From positions 1 to 36,947 of the forward strand of contig CANDJC010000040.1 in the NCBI GenBank assembly GCA_947384955.1: a stretch of DNA of 36,947 bases, in the 5' to 3' direction. This DNA comes from an uncultured Eubacterium sp. GTDB lineage: Bacteria; Bacillota; Clostridia; Lachnospirales; Lachnospiraceae. Below the pieces are notes generated by a model that saw only the letters and a program-made list of their open reading frames with translations, was not told the DNA's origin and did no database searches. The position numbers and the translations under genes were made by a program. Shown piece after piece: positions 1 to 7,247 of the stretch (position 1 is its first letter; each line of letters starts with the position of its first letter).

Positions 1-122
1 CCAGGGCGAATAGGTGCCGCGTCCCGTCCGGGGCCACAGCGTAAATGCAGAATGCTTAGGGATTCTTAACATTCTGGAGCCGCCGCAGGAAGACCGTGCA
101 AATCCCCTCTCCCGGCGTCCGC
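1..122 (-). repeat. Palindromic repeat copy A (partial, cut by window start)
   Basis: This is the right part of the ~250-bp dispersed repeat also found at 10995-11248, 12510-12760 and 36801-36947, in the same orientation as the third copy. It contains part of the core (GGTGCCGC near 14-21), an inner arm (about 49-76) and one outer arm (82-116), and ends at GGCGTCCGC. The outer arm matches the right outer arm of the copy at 11205-11239 with one substitution (position 97), so it belongs to the same subtype. Its complementary partner lies outside the window. No coding capacity is seen. Confidence 0.9.
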
Positions 123-158
123 ACAGCCAGCAGTCTCCCCTTTTTTATAAATTTTCTA

Positions 159-187
159 TTGACACACTCTTTTTTTTATGTTAATCT
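159..187 (+). promoter_or_regulatory. Promoter of the GntR/ABC operon
   Basis: A TTGACA -35 at 159-164 is followed after 17 nt by TAATCT (182-187), a weak -10. An inverted repeat overlaps its downstream edge, which fits an autorepressed promoter. The -35 is convincing. The -10 choice is an inference. Confidence 0.55.
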
Positions 188-207
188 GTATTAGTACAAA
201 TAATACA
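187..207 (+). promoter_or_regulatory. Likely GntR (YtrA-type) operator
   Basis: This is a perfect inverted repeat, TGTATTA / TAATACA, with a 7-nt spacer, lying at the presumed transcription start. YtrA-subfamily GntR regulators are commonly encoded first in the ABC operon they repress and bind such palindromes. The site sits 160 bp upstream of a YtrA-like gene, so autoregulation is the simplest reading. Binding itself is inferred. Confidence 0.6.
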
Positions 208-250
208 CACGGTACACACAGTACAACATACACACATCACACACTCTCAT

Positions 251-303
251 GCAGCAGGATGATAAGGATGTATCAGCACAGAGATTTTGTTTCATCCTGC
301 TGT
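251..303 (+). promoter_or_regulatory. Long-stem hairpin in the operon leader
   Basis: CAGCAGGATGA (252-262) pairs perfectly with 292-302, giving an 11-bp stem with a 29-nt loop, in the untranslated leader of the GntR operon. No U-tract follows, so it is not an ordinary terminator. It may stabilise the leader or act in attenuation. Its function is unknown. Confidence 0.5.
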
Positions 304-365
304 AACACACAATTACATTTAAAATGAGGAATGCAGCATATTTGACAGGAAGGAGGAAATGATAA

Positions 366-881
366 ATGCTGGAGTTAAATTATAGAGATGCAAGACCGAT
401 TTATGAACAGATTAAAGACGGCTTGCGTAAATTAGTTCTCTCCAATGTCATACGGCAGGACGAAAAGCTTCCGAGCGTGCGGGAATTAGCAAGCCAGCTG
501 GCGATAAATCCCAATACCATTCAGAAAGCTTACCGTGAATTAGAGCAGGAAGGTTTTATTTATACGGTGTCCGGCAGAGGCAGCTTCGCTGCTCCGTTAA
601 GCGAAGTTCAGGCACAAAGGCAGACGGAGCTGTTCGGACAGTTTGATGAAATAGTGACAGAGCTTTTATATCTGAGAAAAGAACCGGAACAACTAAAAAA
701 CCGGATTGACAGCCTGTATCAGCATCAGATTTCAGGAAAGAGAGGCGTGAATCAGCATCCGGCAGCTGAATCAGGAAAGCAGGCCGCCAGAAAGCATTCA
801 GAAGCAGAAGCAGCGGGCAGACATCCGGAAGCAGGGGCAGAAGACTTGGAAAAGCAGGAACCGGGAGGTGAAGTAAAATGA
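366..881 (+). CDS. GntR-family transcriptional regulator, YtrA subfamily
   Basis: This 171-residue regulator has an N-terminal winged helix-turn-helix (about residues 10-75), including the family signature LPSVRELASQLAINPNTIQK and the wing ending GRGSF. There is no large effector domain, only a short helical tail, which is the YtrA arrangement. The last ~45 residues are low-complexity (Ala, Glu, Gly, His rich) and longer than usual for the subfamily. The ATG lies 9 nt after AGGAGG (351-356). Its stop overlaps the next start (ATGA), so it is translationally coupled to an ABC ATPase. It probably represses this operon through the palindrome at 187-207 and responds to a signal handled by the transporter, often envelope stress in relatives. 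The ligand is unknown. Confidence 0.93.
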   Translation: MLELNYRDARPIYEQIKDGLRKLVLSNVIRQDEKLPSVRELASQLAINPNTIQKAYRELEQEGFIYTVSGRGSFAAPLSEVQAQRQTELFGQFDEIVTELLYLRKEPEQLKNRIDSLYQHQISGKRGVNQHPAAESGKQAARKHSEAEAAGRHPEAGAEDLEKQEPGGEVK

Positions 882-1780
882 TAGAGGTTATTAATGTAAC
901 AAAAAAGTTTGATGAATTTACGGCATTAGACCAGGTTCATATGCATGTAAAAAAAGGAGCAATTTACGGACTGGTCGGGCCGAACGGTGCAGGCAAGTCA
1001 ACAATCATCCGGCATATTACCGGGGCTTACCGCCAGGATGAAGGGGAAATCCGCGTCGACGGACAGACTGTTTATGAAAATGCAGCGGTAAAAGGGGAAA
1101 TTGCCTATATTCCGGACGATATTTTCTATTTTAACCAGGCCAGCCTGAAGGATATGAGAAAGTTTTACAAAGACATGTATCCGTCGTTTGACGAGGGGCT
1201 GTTTGAGAGGCTTCAGGAGTGTTTTCCTTCTATTAATAAGAAACGTGCAATTCGCAGGCTTTCGAAAGGAATGCAGAAGCAGGCGGCATTCTGGCTTGCA
1301 ATCTGCTGCCGTCCGAAGCTGCTGATACTGGATGAGCCGGTGGATGGCTTAGACCCGGTTATGAGAAGACAGATATGGAGCCTGTTAATGTCTGATGTGG
1401 CAGAGCATGGCACGACTGTGCTCGTATCATCCCATAATCTGCGTGAGTTAGAGGATGTCTGCGACCATGTAGGCATCATGCATCACGGGAAAGTGATTAT
1501 GGAAAAATCACTGGATGATTTGCAGGGCAGCGTATCGAAGATACAGGCAGCCTTTGAGGAGCCGGAGCTTCCGGTACTGCCGGATGGTATGGAAATTCTG
1601 CATAAATCACAGGCGGGAAGGGTGCATACGCTGATTATCCGCGGGGAGCAGAATCTGATTCGTTCGCAGATTGCGTCGCTTTCTCCGATTCTGCTGGATG
1701 TCCTGCCGCTGACGCTGGAGGAAATATTTATTTATGAGCTGGGAGGTGCCGATTATGAAGTCAAAGACATCCTTATTTAA
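878..1780 (+). CDS. ABC transporter ATP-binding protein (YtrB-like)
   Basis: This is a 300-residue cytoplasmic ATPase. Walker A GPNGAGKST is at residues 34-42, the signature LSKGMQKQ at 128-135 (a K replaces the usual second G of LSGGQ), and Walker B LLILDEP at 148-154, followed by a switch histidine in SSHNL. The region after residue ~215 is a typical C-terminal extension of the ABC-2 export ATPases. It overlaps the regulator gene by 4 nt and the following membrane gene by 26 nt, so the three form one translationally coupled operon. It should energise the membrane partner at 1755-3581. The substrate is not predictable. YtrB-type systems are implicated in cell-wall antibiotic stress and competence in Bacillus, which is only a family precedent. 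Confidence 0.93.
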   Translation: MIEVINVTKKFDEFTALDQVHMHVKKGAIYGLVGPNGAGKSTIIRHITGAYRQDEGEIRVDGQTVYENAAVKGEIAYIPDDIFYFNQASLKDMRKFYKDMYPSFDEGLFERLQECFPSINKKRAIRRLSKGMQKQAAFWLAICCRPKLLILDEPVDGLDPVMRRQIWSLLMSDVAEHGTTVLVSSHNLRELEDVCDHVGIMHHGKVIMEKSLDDLQGSVSKIQAAFEEPELPVLPDGMEILHKSQAGRVHTLIIRGEQNLIRSQIASLSPILLDVLPLTLEEIFIYELGGADYEVKDILI

Positions 1781-3581
1781 TAAAGCAGTATTCAGACATA
1801 ACCTGACAGGATGTTTTGGCCTGTGGGCAGGACTTTTTTTAGTGAATCTGGTTTTTTTGCCAGTAAGGTTTTACGGCGGTCTTGCAGAGATAGAAAGATA
1901 TGCAGAAAGAGAGCATCTGGCAGCTGCCCGCATAAGCAGTATGCCGAGCATAATCTGGGGCTCTGACTGGGCCGTTGCGCTTGCGTTTGCGGGAGCGCTG
2001 GCAGCTGCGATGTTCTTATTTTCTTACTTATTTACAGCAAGGAATTCGAATATGATGCATACGTATCCGGTTAACCGGTGCAGTCTGTTTGCCACGAACT
2101 ATGTTACAGGGCTGCTGTTTTTGTTAGTGCCTCTGACGGTGTCAGTGCTTCTGGCGCTTCTTGTAAGCGCATCCTGCGGGGCTGTGACAGGTGAAATCGC
2201 GGCGAGCTTATTTATCTGGCTGGGCGTGACTGTGGCAGAGAATATATTTTTCTTCAGCATGGCTGTATGTGTGCTGATGTTTGTAGGAAATATGATTGCG
2301 GTTGTGCCTTTGTATATTATTTTGAATTTCCTGTATATGGGAATGATAAGGATTGCAGAATGGATGGTCAATGCTGTCTGCTACGGGGTTGAGACATTCA
2401 GCCTCTCTTCTGAAGTCAGGCGTGTTCTGACACCGTTTTACTATTTTATAACGCTGGATGTATACCGGGGCAGCGGGGAAGACGGACAGCTGTGGTATTC
2501 TTTTGGTGAAGCAAAGGTATTGTTTGTCTATCTGGCGGCTGCAGCTGTGTTTACCGCGATTGCACTGGCTGCCTACTTAAAAAAGCATATCGAAACCGCA
2601 GGGGATGTGATTACGGTAAACTGGTTAAAGCCGATTTTCCGGTGGGGTGTGGCAGTCTGTACTTCTTCACTCGGGGCAGCTGCGGTCAGTATGCTGCTGT
2701 TTCAGAAATCTTTTGCTGTCATTTTAGCAGGTGTCATTATAATAGGGGCCGTGGTATTTTTTATTGCGCAGATGCTGTTAGAGCGCAGCGTTCATGTATT
2801 TAAGAAAAAAAGAGCTCTGGAATGCCTGGTCTATACGGTACTGATTTGTCTGGTTTATATCGGGCTGGATGCGGATATCTTAGGGCTGGAGAGGAAAATC
2901 CCTGAAATATCTGAGGTAAAAGAGGTTTACATGAATGGCGGGATTGAGCTGTATGCGGCAGACAGCGGGGAAATCGCATGGGCAGAAGATATCCACAGAC
3001 AGATTATTGATTCAAAAAAGGAATTTGAACGGGCTGGAAACAGGGATGCAGCAAGTGATTTCGATTCTTATTTCTATATCAGCTTTGATTACTGGCTGAA
3101 AGACGGTTCGAGAATGCGAAGAAATTACCAGATACCAAGAAATGACGCTGCAGGCAGTGTATCCAGTCAGATTGAAGAATATGCGGACCGGCCGGAGGTG
3201 ATTTTGAAGCGGTATTTTGGAACACATTATCCGGATGTAGAAGTGTTCGGCGGACACTGGGAGGATGCCACCGCTGCGGGAGAGCCCTCCGTACGGGTTT
3301 CGGAAGCGGATGCGGTTAAGATATACCGGGCATTTGAAGAGGATGTCCGGGCTGGAAGGCTGGAGGCAGAAGAAGGGGAAGAGAATGATGTCTTATATTA
3401 TGGGTGTCTGCAGCTGAACATTCGGGATGAAGCCGGATTTAGAAGTCCGACCTATCACTGGAGTGACCCGGATTTAGAGGGAAGAGCAGAAATTTATATT
3501 GAGTCCCAGATGACAAGTCTTGTGAAGACAATGAAAGAACTTGGCTATATTTCGGATACGGATAGGAAAGATACTGATTAA
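1755..3581 (+). CDS. Large ABC-2-like membrane protein of a GntR-controlled ABC transporter
   Basis: This 608-residue protein is probably the permease for the upstream ATPase. About eight or nine hydrophobic segments fill the first ~380 residues, and a hydrophilic C-terminal domain of ~220 residues follows, presumably outside the membrane. This layout resembles permeases annotated in Clostridia with a DUF6449-type C-terminal domain, a family assignment made from memory. The frame is open from an ATG at 1734, but the ATG at 1755 (MKSKTSLF) is preferred because GGGAGGTG lies just 6 nt before it. It overlaps the ATPase gene by 26 nt and is followed at once by a strong terminator at 3601-3641. 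No catalytic motif was found in the C-terminal domain. Confidence 0.85.
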   Translation: MKSKTSLFNKAVFRHNLTGCFGLWAGLFLVNLVFLPVRFYGGLAEIERYAEREHLAAARISSMPSIIWGSDWAVALAFAGALAAAMFLFSYLFTARNSNMMHTYPVNRCSLFATNYVTGLLFLLVPLTVSVLLALLVSASCGAVTGEIAASLFIWLGVTVAENIFFFSMAVCVLMFVGNMIAVVPLYIILNFLYMGMIRIAEWMVNAVCYGVETFSLSSEVRRVLTPFYYFITLDVYRGSGEDGQLWYSFGEAKVLFVYLAAAAVFTAIALAAYLKKHIETAGDVITVNWLKPIFRWGVAVCTSSLGAAAVSMLLFQKSFAVILAGVIIIGAVVFFIAQMLLERSVHVFKKKRALECLVYTVLICLVYIGLDADILGLERKIPEISEVKEVYMNGGIELYAADSGEIAWAEDIHRQIIDSKKEFERAGNRDAASDFDSYFYISFDYWLKDGSRMRRNYQIPRNDAAGSVSSQIEEYADRPEVILKRYFGTHYPDVEVFGGHWEDATAAGEPSVRVSEADAVKIYRAFEEDVRAGRLEAEEGEENDVLYYGCLQLNIRDEAGFRSPTYHWSDPDLEGRAEIYIESQMTSLVKTMKELGYISDTDRKDTD

Positions 3582-3600
3582 AAAAGGAGAGATTTTGATA

Positions 3601-3641
3601 AAAAGAAGGCGCCCTGCAGATTTGCTGCGGGGTGCCTTTTG
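3601..3641 (+). terminator. Intrinsic terminator of the GntR/ABC operon (direct-repeat copy 1)
   Basis: A strong GC-rich hairpin (AAGGCGCCC-TGCAG / GCTGC-GGGGTGCCTTTT) is preceded by A's and followed by T's, starting about 20 nt after the stop. The identical 41-nt sequence occurs again at 4107-4147. Confidence 0.9.
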
Positions 3642-3672
3642 CTGGCAGATAAATAGGACTTTGACAATTTCA

Positions 3673-3701
3673 TAGACTTTATACTCTGGATGTGGTATAC
3701 T
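3673..3701 (+). promoter_or_regulatory. Extended -10 promoter of the coiled-coil gene
   Basis: TGGTATACT at 3693-3701 is an extended -10, with a weak TAGACT 17 nt upstream. A TTGACA at 3661-3666 is also present but is only 13 nt from the nearest TATACT (3680-3685), so that pair is not favoured. Confidence 0.5.
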
Positions 3702-3741
3702 GTGGATAACAGCATATGAGACAAAGAAGGAGCGTGATAAA

Positions 3742-4053
3742 ATGACTGACAATGAACTGCTGCTTGCCATATCAAATATGATTGAACCTATGAGAGAGGA
3801 TATCCGCGAAATAAAAGGCAGAATCAGGACAATCGAAAATAAAGTGGAAAGCATGGATAACAGAGTTAAAAATATAGAACTGACTCAGGAAAATAAAGTG
3901 ATATCCCGTTTAAATAACATAGAATCCTGCTACACTTCTACCTTTTACAGATATAAAGACAGTGTTGAGGACTATGAAGCCATGAAACAGGATATAGCTG
4001 TTATGAAAAAGGTTATAACAGAGCACAGTGAAAAATTACAGAAAATCTCGTAA
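3742..4053 (+). CDS. Small coiled-coil protein of unknown function
   Basis: This 103-residue hydrophilic protein is made almost entirely of heptad-like repeats (EDIREIKGRIRTIENKVESM and following), predicting one long coiled coil. There is no signal peptide and no membrane segment. The C-terminal part, with the CYTSTFYRYKDSVEDYEAMKQDI region, is a pattern I recognise from many uncharacterised Lachnospiraceae proteins with a variable number of N-terminal heptads. AAGGAG (3727-3732) lies 9 nt before the ATG. The gene is monocistronic, with its own promoter, and sits exactly between two identical terminators. No function is known and none is proposed. Confidence 0.85.
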   Translation: MTDNELLLAISNMIEPMREDIREIKGRIRTIENKVESMDNRVKNIELTQENKVISRLNNIESCYTSTFYRYKDSVEDYEAMKQDIAVMKKVITEHSEKLQKIS

Positions 4054-4106
4054 ATCGGGCAGAATGTATGTCTGACGGCTTTTTAATTCTTGTTGAAGGC
4101 GATAAA

Positions 4107-4147
4107 AAAAGAAGGCGCCCTGCAGATTTGCTGCGGGGTGCCTTTTG
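4107..4147. terminator. Bidirectional terminator (direct-repeat copy 2)
   Basis: This is identical over 41 nt to 3601-3641. It lies between two convergent genes: T's follow the hairpin on the plus strand, and a T-rich run follows it on the minus strand next to the permease stop at 4148. It should therefore terminate both. Confidence 0.88.
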
Positions 4148-4945
4148 TTAGGAAAAATTTTTGAATATCCGTTCCAAACGGTCTAACATCAGGTATAGTC
4201 CCATGGCGATGATACATAAAATGAGTATAGATAAAATGACCCAGTCCATTTTAAATACCTGGCTTCCATAAATAATAAGATACCCAAGACCCTGCCTTGC
4301 GGCGATAAATTCCCCGATAATCACTCCTACCAGGCATAATCCGATATTTACTTTCATAATGCTGAAAAGATTCGGAATATTGGCTGGCAGGATTACTTTG
4401 CAGAGCGCATCGCGTTTTGTGCCGCCGAGTGTATAAATCAGCTTGATTTTTTCGCGGTCTGTTTCGATAAATCCGGTATACAGATTCATGATGGAGCCGA
4501 AAACTGCCACGGAGATGCCGGTTAATATAATTGTCTTATAATTTGCACCGAGCCATACGATTAAAAGCGGAGCCAGGGCGGATTTTGGAAGACTGTTTAA
4601 CATGACCATGTAAGGCTCTAAAATCCTGGAAAGAGTACGGCTGTTCCAAAGCAGCACAGCAAGAATCAGGCTGATTAGAATGACCAGTGCAAAACTGGCA
4701 AGCGTTTCAAATAAAGTAATCCCGATGTGTCCGGCCAGATTCTGGTTTAGCAGCAGGTCTTTCAGGCACCGTGCCAGCTTGGACGGACTGCTGAAGATAA
4801 AAGAATTTATCAGCTCACGCTGCGCACAGAATTCCCAGGCCGCAATAAACAGGATGCATAGAAAAATGCGCCAGAACCGGACTTTGCCATTGGTGCGTTT
4901 TACAGATTTAAGATACAGCTCCTGAGCAGAAAGAGCTTTCTTCAT
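4148..4945 (-). CDS. ABC transporter permease, NitT/TauT/SsuC family
   Basis: This 265-residue inner-membrane permease has about six transmembrane helices and the binding-protein-dependent transport domain in its C-terminal two thirds. The coupling-loop segment is seen in GGTKRDALCKVILPANIPNLF, matching the EAA-like motif of SsuC, TauC, ThiX and related importers. The start has AAGGAG at a good distance inside the end of the ATPase gene, and the two overlap by 38 nt, so they are co-translated. The substrates of this family are small anions, alkanesulfonates, pyrimidine precursors or similar. None can be chosen because no substrate-binding protein lies next to the pair. It ends at a bidirectional terminator. 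Confidence 0.92.
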   Translation of the reverse strand: MKKALSAQELYLKSVKRTNGKVRFWRIFLCILFIAAWEFCAQRELINSFIFSSPSKLARCLKDLLLNQNLAGHIGITLFETLASFALVILISLILAVLLWNSRTLSRILEPYMVMLNSLPKSALAPLLIVWLGANYKTIILTGISVAVFGSIMNLYTGFIETDREKIKLIYTLGGTKRDALCKVILPANIPNLFSIMKVNIGLCLVGVIIGEFIAARQGLGYLIIYGSQVFKMDWVILSILILCIIAMGLYLMLDRLERIFKNFS

Positions 4946-5705
4946 CTTCGTTCATCTCCTTCCACAGCATGTTAAAATAGTCTCTGAATTCATTGGTATT
5001 CCTGCGCTCTAAGGCGGTCAGGTTTTTCGGAAACGAAGCGGCAATCACCTGTTTCAGATGTCCGGGACGCGGAGTGAGAACTAAAATCCGGTCGGCAAGG
5101 CTTACCGCTTCTGACAAATCGTGCGTAACGAGAATCGCGCTTTTCTGCTCTTCCCGGATAATGGACGCGATGTCATTGGAAGTGTTGAGCCTTGTCTGAT
5201 AGTCAAGAGCCGAAAATGGCTCATCTAATAATAAAAGCTCCGGCTTTAGCACAAGTGTCCGGATTAATGCGGCCCGCTGACGCATGCCGCCGGATAATTC
5301 AGACGGTTTTTTGTGCCTGAAATCATAAAGGCCGTATTTCTGCAGCAGGTATGCAGCGTATGCCTTTGTCTGCAGGGAAAGTTTTTTCTGAATCTCCAGC
5401 CCGAGATAAATGTTTTTTTCAATGCTGCGCCAGTCAAACAGATGGTCTTTCTGCAGCATGTAGCCGATAGAACGTACGGACTGTTTATCAGGCAGCTTTC
5501 CGTGATAAAAAATACTGCCCTGCTCAGGTACTGCCAGCTGGCAGATAAGATTCAGCAGTGTAGACTTGCCGCAGCCGCTGGGACCGACAATGGCAATAAA
5601 TTCACCGGGGTTCATAGAAAAGCTGATATCGGATAAAGCAAGCGTTTCCCCTCTGGCAGAGTGGTAGGAATACGATACATGCTGAAATTCCAGCAGATGA
5701 TTCAT
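4908..5705 (-). CDS. ABC transporter ATP-binding protein, NitT/TauT/SsuB family
   Basis: This 265-residue cytoplasmic ATPase has Walker A GPSGCGKST at residues 41-49, the signature LSGGMRQR, Walker B LLLLDEPF, and a switch histidine in VTHDLSEAVSLADR, the form typical of SsuB, TauB and NrtD importer ATPases. The ATG follows GGAGG by 7 nt. It is the first gene of a two-gene minus-strand operon with the permease at 4148-4945. The region upstream carries neither a recognisable riboswitch nor a lipoprotein gene, so the binding component must lie elsewhere or be missing. Confidence 0.93.
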   Translation of the reverse strand: MNHLLEFQHVSYSYHSARGETLALSDISFSMNPGEFIAIVGPSGCGKSTLLNLICQLAVPEQGSIFYHGKLPDKQSVRSIGYMLQKDHLFDWRSIEKNIYLGLEIQKKLSLQTKAYAAYLLQKYGLYDFRHKKPSELSGGMRQRAALIRTLVLKPELLLLDEPFSALDYQTRLNTSNDIASIIREEQKSAILVTHDLSEAVSLADRILVLTPRPGHLKQVIAASFPKNLTALERRNTNEFRDYFNMLWKEMNEDEESSFCSGAVS

Positions 5706-5912
5706 ATTTCATTCCTCCATAATTAAAATATGCAGACAGCTGATGCATGCAGGATGCCGGATGCTGTGCGGCTTTTCTTTTATTATATGGGCAGACAGGA
5801 AACTGGTGCGTCCATTCATTCCACTTCTGTGAACGATTGCAAATTCCCTGCCGATATAACATGTATAAAACTGGATGCTGTAAAAAGGCATCGTGTAAGA
5901 AAAGGGGAAGAT

Positions 5913-6602
5913 ATGATGAATACTACATTTGATGTCAGTTACAGGACGAAATCCATGCGCACGTTTTTGAAGGCTTATGACGTAAAAAGCAGCCAGAACC
6001 CGGATCAGGCATTTTTGCGGAAAATGGCGGAAATTGCCGCTAAAGCGAACGAAGCACAAGCAGACGGAACAGAGAAAGCGGGAGAGCCTGTGCGCATTCT
6101 TTCAAAGGACATGAGCATGGAAGAATATAAGAAGTATCTTTATGACCGGATTTCCCAGATTCCAGTGCATCCTTCCAATATGCAGGACTATGTATCTGTC
6201 CAGATTTCCGAATCCGGCCTGGAAGCGATGAAAAATGATGCAGAGTATGAGCAGTGGGTTCTGGATTCCATAAAATCAAACTTCATGGCCCGCGACCCAT
6301 ACAGCGGCATGTGCGGCGGCAAATATGTGGTACTGTATTTTGGCGATTCGAAGGAGCAGAGCCGTTTTGAAAGCTGGCGGGCAGGATTTCCGAACGGGAG
6401 CGGGGATAAACTGCCTGGGCAGAAACCGGAAAGCAGTTTCTGGGAGCGCAGAATGCGGCGCAGAAAAGAACTGCGGGAGCAGTATGAGAAAATACTGGAA
6501 ATCAAAGAGCTGAACAAAGACCTGAGCCAGGGGTTTTATTATGGAGAACTGGCGATTCTGTCAGCATTAAAGCCGCAGTCCGACGGTTCACAGAAAGGCT
6601 GA
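5913..6602 (+). CDS. Hypothetical protein, DUF6033-like
   Basis: This is a soluble, charged protein of 229 residues with no signal peptide. Conserved-looking parts are EEYKKYLYDRISQIPVHPS (an amphipathic helix and loop), VSIQ-like VSVQISESGLEAM, the segment DPYSGMCGGKYVVLYFG, and a strongly basic helix FWERRMRRRKELREQYEK. I associate this combination with DUF6033-type proteins of gut Clostridia, from memory only. The ATG pair at 5913/5916 follows AAGGGGAAG. An in-frame extension to 5730 is open but lacks a ribosome site and reads as non-coding. The gene is divergent from the ABC pair and stands alone before the feo promoter. Function is unknown. Confidence 0.8.
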   Translation: MMNTTFDVSYRTKSMRTFLKAYDVKSSQNPDQAFLRKMAEIAAKANEAQADGTEKAGEPVRILSKDMSMEEYKKYLYDRISQIPVHPSNMQDYVSVQISESGLEAMKNDAEYEQWVLDSIKSNFMARDPYSGMCGGKYVVLYFGDSKEQSRFESWRAGFPNGSGDKLPGQKPESSFWERRMRRRKELREQYEKILEIKELNKDLSQGFYYGELAILSALKPQSDGSQKG

Positions 6603-6699
6603 AGCATACCCTTAAAAAGATATCTGTGCGTCTATAAGTCTCCCTGATTTGAACAGTAACCTGTATTTCATAAATGTCAGTCTTTCGGTCAAAATGTTC

Positions 6700-6728
6700 T
6701 TGACAGCTTACAAAAGTTAGGTTATACT
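6700..6728 (+). promoter_or_regulatory. Promoter of the feo operon
   Basis: This is a near-consensus sigma-A promoter: TTGACA at 6700-6705, a spacer of exactly 17 nt, and TATACT at 6723-6728. Transcription would start near 6735, about 70 nt before the first feoA. Confidence 0.88.
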
Positions 6729-6735
6729 AACATCA
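6717..6735 (+). promoter_or_regulatory. DtxR/IdeR-like iron box over the feo -10
   Basis: TTAGGTTATACTAACATCA matches 15 of 19 positions of the DtxR/IdeR consensus (TTAGGTTAGCCTAACCTAA) and fully covers the -10 box. An iron-loaded DtxR-family repressor bound here would block the polymerase, which suits a ferrous-iron uptake operon. The match is seen directly. The regulator is not in the window. Confidence 0.7.
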
Positions 6736-6805
6736 GTAAGCACAGATAAAGTGTTCCGTCTGCATCATTCATGAACACAGCCATAAAAGAAAAGAGGGTG
6801 AATAT

Positions 6806-7015
6806 ATGCCATTATCAATGATTCAGAGAGGGGAACCCGGCATCATTAAAAAAGTCGGCGGGAAAGAGGAGACGCGCAGATTTCTGGCGAACCTTGGATT
6901 TGTAACAGGAGCGGCTGTAACGGTTATTTCTGACATCGGCGGCAATGTAATTGTCAATGTCAAAGATTCCCGTGTAGCTATCGGAAAAGACATGGCAAAT
7001 AAAATTTTGATTTAA
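6806..7015 (+). CDS. feoA: FeoA-type ferrous iron transport accessory protein (first copy)
   Basis: This 69-residue, single-domain SH3-like FeoA protein carries the family pattern of a Gly-rich first strand (GEPGIIKKVGG), a helix (RRFLANLGFVTGAAVTVI) and a final strand ending VAIGKDMANKILI. FeoA proteins bind FeoB and are needed for Fe(II) uptake. The ribosome site is AGAGGGTG. It is the first gene downstream of the iron-box promoter and is followed 13 nt later by a second feoA, so two FeoA proteins are made here. Confidence 0.9.
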   Translation: MPLSMIQRGEPGIIKKVGGKEETRRFLANLGFVTGAAVTVISDIGGNVIVNVKDSRVAIGKDMANKILI

Positions 7016-7028
7016 GGAGTGAGAAATT

Positions 7029-7247
7029 ATGACATTAAAAGAAGCAGGAATCGGCCAGACAGTTACCGTTACCAGGCTGACAGGGGAAGGCCCGGTGAAA
7101 AGGCGGATTATGGATATGGGCATTACAAAGGGAGTGTCCGTTTATGTGAGGAAAATGGCACCGCTTGGAGACCCGGTGGAAGTGACTGTACGCGGGTATG
7201 AGCTGTCATTAAGAAAAGCGGATGCGGAAATGATAGAGGTTCAATAA
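7029..7247 (+). CDS. feoA: FeoA-type ferrous iron transport accessory protein (second copy)
   Basis: This is a 72-residue FeoA-domain protein with the same SH3-like layout: GQTVTVTRLTGEGPVKRRIMDMGITKGVSV, then DPVEVTVRGYELSLRKADAEMIEV. The RRRLMDMG-like segment (RRIMDMG) is the most conserved part of the family. It differs clearly from the upstream copy, so this is not a recent duplication. The start has AAGGAGTGAG at a suitable distance. It is separated from feoB by an AT-rich 228-nt gap that may carry an internal promoter. Confidence 0.92.
   Translation: MTLKEAGIGQTVTVTRLTGEGPVKRRIMDMGITKGVSVYVRKMAPLGDPVEVTVRGYELSLRKADAEMIEVQ

Noticed and set aside
3661-3685. TTGACA plus TATACT as the promoter of the coiled-coil gene
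   Set aside because: The spacer is only 13 nt. The extended -10 at 3693-3701 is a better candidate.
5782-5863. Promoters in the ABC-DUF6033 divergent gap
   Set aside because: TATAAT-like boxes occur on both strands, but none has a -35 at acceptable spacing.
5730-5912. N-terminal extension of the DUF6033-like gene
   Set aside because: Open in frame, but without a ribosome site. The sequence reads as intergenic, and ATG 5913/5916 has AAGGGGAAG in front.
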